A stretch of 64,000 bases of DNA from Pseudoalteromonas galatheae (GTDB lineage: Bacteria > Pseudomonadota > Gammaproteobacteria > Enterobacterales > Alteromonadaceae): positions 3,613,501 through 3,677,500 of the forward strand of contig NZ_PNCO02000001.1 of the NCBI RefSeq assembly GCF_005886105.2, read 5' to 3'. A program made the translations under genes and the position numbers. The notes under the pieces are model-generated. The model searched no databases, was not told where the DNA came from, and saw only the letters and a list, made by a program, of their open reading frames with translations. Below are positions 61,928 through 64,000 of the stretch, one piece after another. Numbering within the stretch: position 1 is the stretch's first letter; every line of letters starts with the position of its first letter.

Positions 61928-64000
61928 CTACTCATATCGTAGTATCAATGCTGGTCGCATGCCTGCAGCTCTAAGGGCTAGAGCTGCCACTGTAAGCCAA
62001 GTGTTCCCAACAACTATCAGTGCAGCAATGCCATATATCCACATCGCTTGATCGATTCGGTCATTGAAGTTCGCAAGCCACTCACCAACAAGCCAATAGG
62101 CAAGTGGGTACGCAATGGTCATGCTCACAGCAACTAAAGTCAGAAAGTCTCTTGCTAACATATTGACGATGCTCAGGCTTGATGCTCCTAGCACTTTACG
62201 CACAGCTACCTCTTTTTGCTTCTTTAACACAGTAAAAGACGTGAGACCAACCACACCTAATATCGCAAGACACAATGTGAGTAAGCTGAATGTTTGCACA
62301 ATCTGAATAAAACGAACATCTTCGTTAAAGTTTGCGCTAAAATTCGCCCCTAAATCCTCAATATCAGGCTCATAAATACCCAACCTTGAAGCGAGCAGCT
62401 GGGTAAGCTGTTGCGTCACATGTTGTTGCTTTGATTTATCGACTTCTATCAAAATAGCGGCGGTTGGCACTAGGCTGTACCCTGGTAACAGCATCGCCAC
62501 AGAGTTATTGCGCTTAGCATCGCCAATTTGTATATCTTTCACCACTCCCACCACCGTCATATTTAACTTTCCACGACGCATGGTTTCTCCTACGATGTGC
62601 TGAGGTGAAGTGAAACCTGCTAACTTAGTAACAGATTCAGTGACGATAATACTAATAAAGCGCTCATTTCCTCGTTGTGTATACCAATCTGATGCGTACT
62701 TTGGTGCAAAATCCCGTCCTGCGATCAACTCCAAGCCGAGTTGCGATACGGCATTAAAACCAACACCTATACCCGCAATAGCCTCTGCTGACTCTTCACC
62801 ATTTGGTAATATGGGGTTGAAACTGTATTGAATATCATGGGTTAAATCCGTATCAAGAGGGCCTGCCTGTTTCACTCCGTCAATATTTCGCACTGCATCT
62901 AGAAAAGGTGAGTGTGGACCAGCCAAGATAGCTTCTTTCGGTAGCTCTCTTATGTATAAACGATTTTCCACGTTGTAACCTGGTGATAAGGTTTGTAAAA
63001 AGCTGAGTTGCCGAGGTAGTGTTATTGCACCAATGATTAACGCGATGGCGACAATAAACTGAGACATAAGCAATATCTTTCGCAGCCATATTGCACCGCC
63101 AGATAACGAAGATTGGCCCGACAACATTAATTTCGGATTTAATTTTGAGAGATAGAGGGCAGGATAAATTCCAGCTAGCAAACTGACAATTAGTGATAAC
63201 ACCACCAGAAGTCCTCCTTGCCAACTGAAAAAAGTAAAATGAAGCGTTCTATCAACCAGATGATTAAAATTAGGTAAGCTCAACTCAATCATTGCTGCAC
63301 TAACAATGAGTGTTACTAAAGCAACTACCAAAAATTCGCAAATAAATTGCCAGAATAACTGTGCTCTTGAAGCACCAAGTGACTTGCGGATCCCTACTTC
63401 TTTAATACGACAACCACTTTGCGCAATGCTCAAGTTAATAAAGTTGATGGCAGCGACGCTCAATAAAGCAAAACTGAGTATTACACTCACAGTGATGGCT
63501 TGAACATTTCCGCCAGCGCGCATCTCAGATAGCTCATCATGATATAGGTGCAGATCCACAAGGGGCGTTAAATTAATCGATAACACATCTTTTTCATCCC
63601 CTAGCACAAATAAATCCGTAACAGTCTGCTCCAGCTCTGGAATATTACTGGTGTTATTGAGACGTAAGTACACATAATGCATGTGCATATATAAGTTTTC
63701 GCTGGTCTTGTTGGTGTAAATCAGACTATCGAATGCAAAATGAGTATTAGGGGGCAGATCTTCAAAAACTGCAGCAACTGTGTATACACCCCCTTTATAA
63801 TCTAAACGTTGTCCGACTACATCAAGGTGCCCAAACAAACGCATGGCTTCGGAGCGACTCAATACCAGTTGCTCCGGTGTACTCAACGCCTGTTCAATAT
63901 TGCCCTCCAAGACGTCGAGGTCTATGAAACTCATGATATTACTTGAAGCAACATATAAATTATTTAACTGAAAAGACGTTTCACCAAAGCGGACATACCC
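61928..64000 (-). CDS. ABC transporter permease, FtsX/MacB type (5' end outside window)
   Basis: At least 690 residues; the frame is open to the right edge, so the ATG at 63934 need not be the start. Two FtsX domains are seen: four-helix groups around SVILSFALLSVAAINFINLS...REVGIRKSLGAS-like IKEVGIRKSLGASRAQLF, and a second KKQKEVAVRKVLGASSLSIV near the C-terminus, with periplasmic MacB_PCD-type domains (VYTVAAVFEDLPPNTHF, MTVVGVVKDIQIGD) between. Such permeases move peptides or lipoproteins or act as mechanotransmitters; the ATPase gene would lie outside the window. Confidence 0.88.
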   Translation of the reverse strand, partial: GYVRFGETSFQLNNLYVASSNIMSFIDLDVLEGNIEQALSTPEQLVLSRSEAMRLFGHLDVVGQRLDYKGGVYTVAAVFEDLPPNTHFAFDSLIYTNKTSENLYMHMHYVYLRLNNTSNIPELEQTVTDLFVLGDEKDVLSINLTPLVDLHLYHDELSEMRAGGNVQAITVSVILSFALLSVAAINFINLSIAQSGCRIKEVGIRKSLGASRAQLFWQFICEFLVVALVTLIVSAAMIELSLPNFNHLVDRTLHFTFFSWQGGLLVVLSLIVSLLAGIYPALYLSKLNPKLMLSGQSSLSGGAIWLRKILLMSQFIVAIALIIGAITLPRQLSFLQTLSPGYNVENRLYIRELPKEAILAGPHSPFLDAVRNIDGVKQAGPLDTDLTHDIQYSFNPILPNGEESAEAIAGIGVGFNAVSQLGLELIAGRDFAPKYASDWYTQRGNERFISIIVTESVTKLAGFTSPQHIVGETMRRGKLNMTVVGVVKDIQIGDAKRNNSVAMLLPGYSLVPTAAILIEVDKSKQQHVTQQLTQLLASRLGIYEPDIEDLGANFSANFNEDVRFIQIVQTFSLLTLCLAILGVVGLTSFTVLKKQKEVAVRKVLGASSLSIVNMLARDFLTLVAVSMTIAYPLAYWLVGEWLANFNDRIDQAMWIYGIAALIVVGNTWLTVAALALRAAGMRPALILRYE

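Overview
The window looks like the chromosome of a marine gammaproteobacterium, most likely Pseudoalteromonas or a close relative. The reasons are a moderately AT-rich composition, a glmS locus with a linked DeoR regulator, LPS-core genes (waaA and heptosyltransferase), a RAYT/REP array and the overall style of the proteins. This assignment is by eye; no database was searched.

Layout. (1) 1-4.9 kb: two convergent RNA-repair operons. The plus-strand one is rtcB (cut by the window edge), rtcA (carrying a one-base frameshift) and an RlaP-type nucleotidyltransferase. The minus-strand one is rtcB2, prfH and a small tyrosine-phosphatase-like gene; RtcB2-PrfH pairs are known to rescue and reseal ribosomes cut in the decoding centre. 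(2) 5.3-30.8 kb: a complete type VI secretion system on the minus strand in the order tssA, hcp, tssB, tssC, a second tssC-like gene, tssE, F, G, H, a solute-binding protein, an FHA protein, tssJ, K, L, M, vgrG, an adaptor-like gene and two cargo genes, plus a PAAR tip gene on the plus strand. The last cargo gene is an ExoY/CyaA/edema-factor-type nucleotidyl cyclase. The gene before it has six 25-residue repeats resembling beta-thymosin/WH2 actin-binding motifs. ExoY-type cyclases are activated by actin, so the two read as an actin-directed, anti-eukaryotic effector module. A metzincin-like protease gene is divergent from tssA.

(3) 32.7-39.4 kb: a small secreted protein, an ankyrin-like protein, an IS1111-type IS110 element, a serine beta-lactamase-like hydrolase and a divergent LytTR membrane regulator. 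(4) 39.5-52.0 kb: at least two Tn7-like elements stacked at the glmS attachment site. The older one (39489-42952) carries a PLD-family nuclease and an IS3 insertion. The younger one (42958-52027) carries a putative defence operon (dual GHKL ATPase, receiver protein, HNH nuclease, N6-adenine methylase). Its transposition genes are wrecked: the start of tnsA is joined to the end of tnsD by a deletion, and tnsE has one in-frame amber codon. The right end lies 24 bp past the glmS stop codon, as for Tn7.

(5) 52.0-64 kb: glmS and its DeoR regulator, a PKD-type lipoprotein, a MITE that supplies the stop codon of a DUF6482-like gene, eight REP-like palindromic units with their RAYT transposase, LPS-core glycosyltransferases with waaA, and a FtsX/MacB-type permease that runs off the right edge.

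I see no tRNA or rRNA genes and no CRISPR array.
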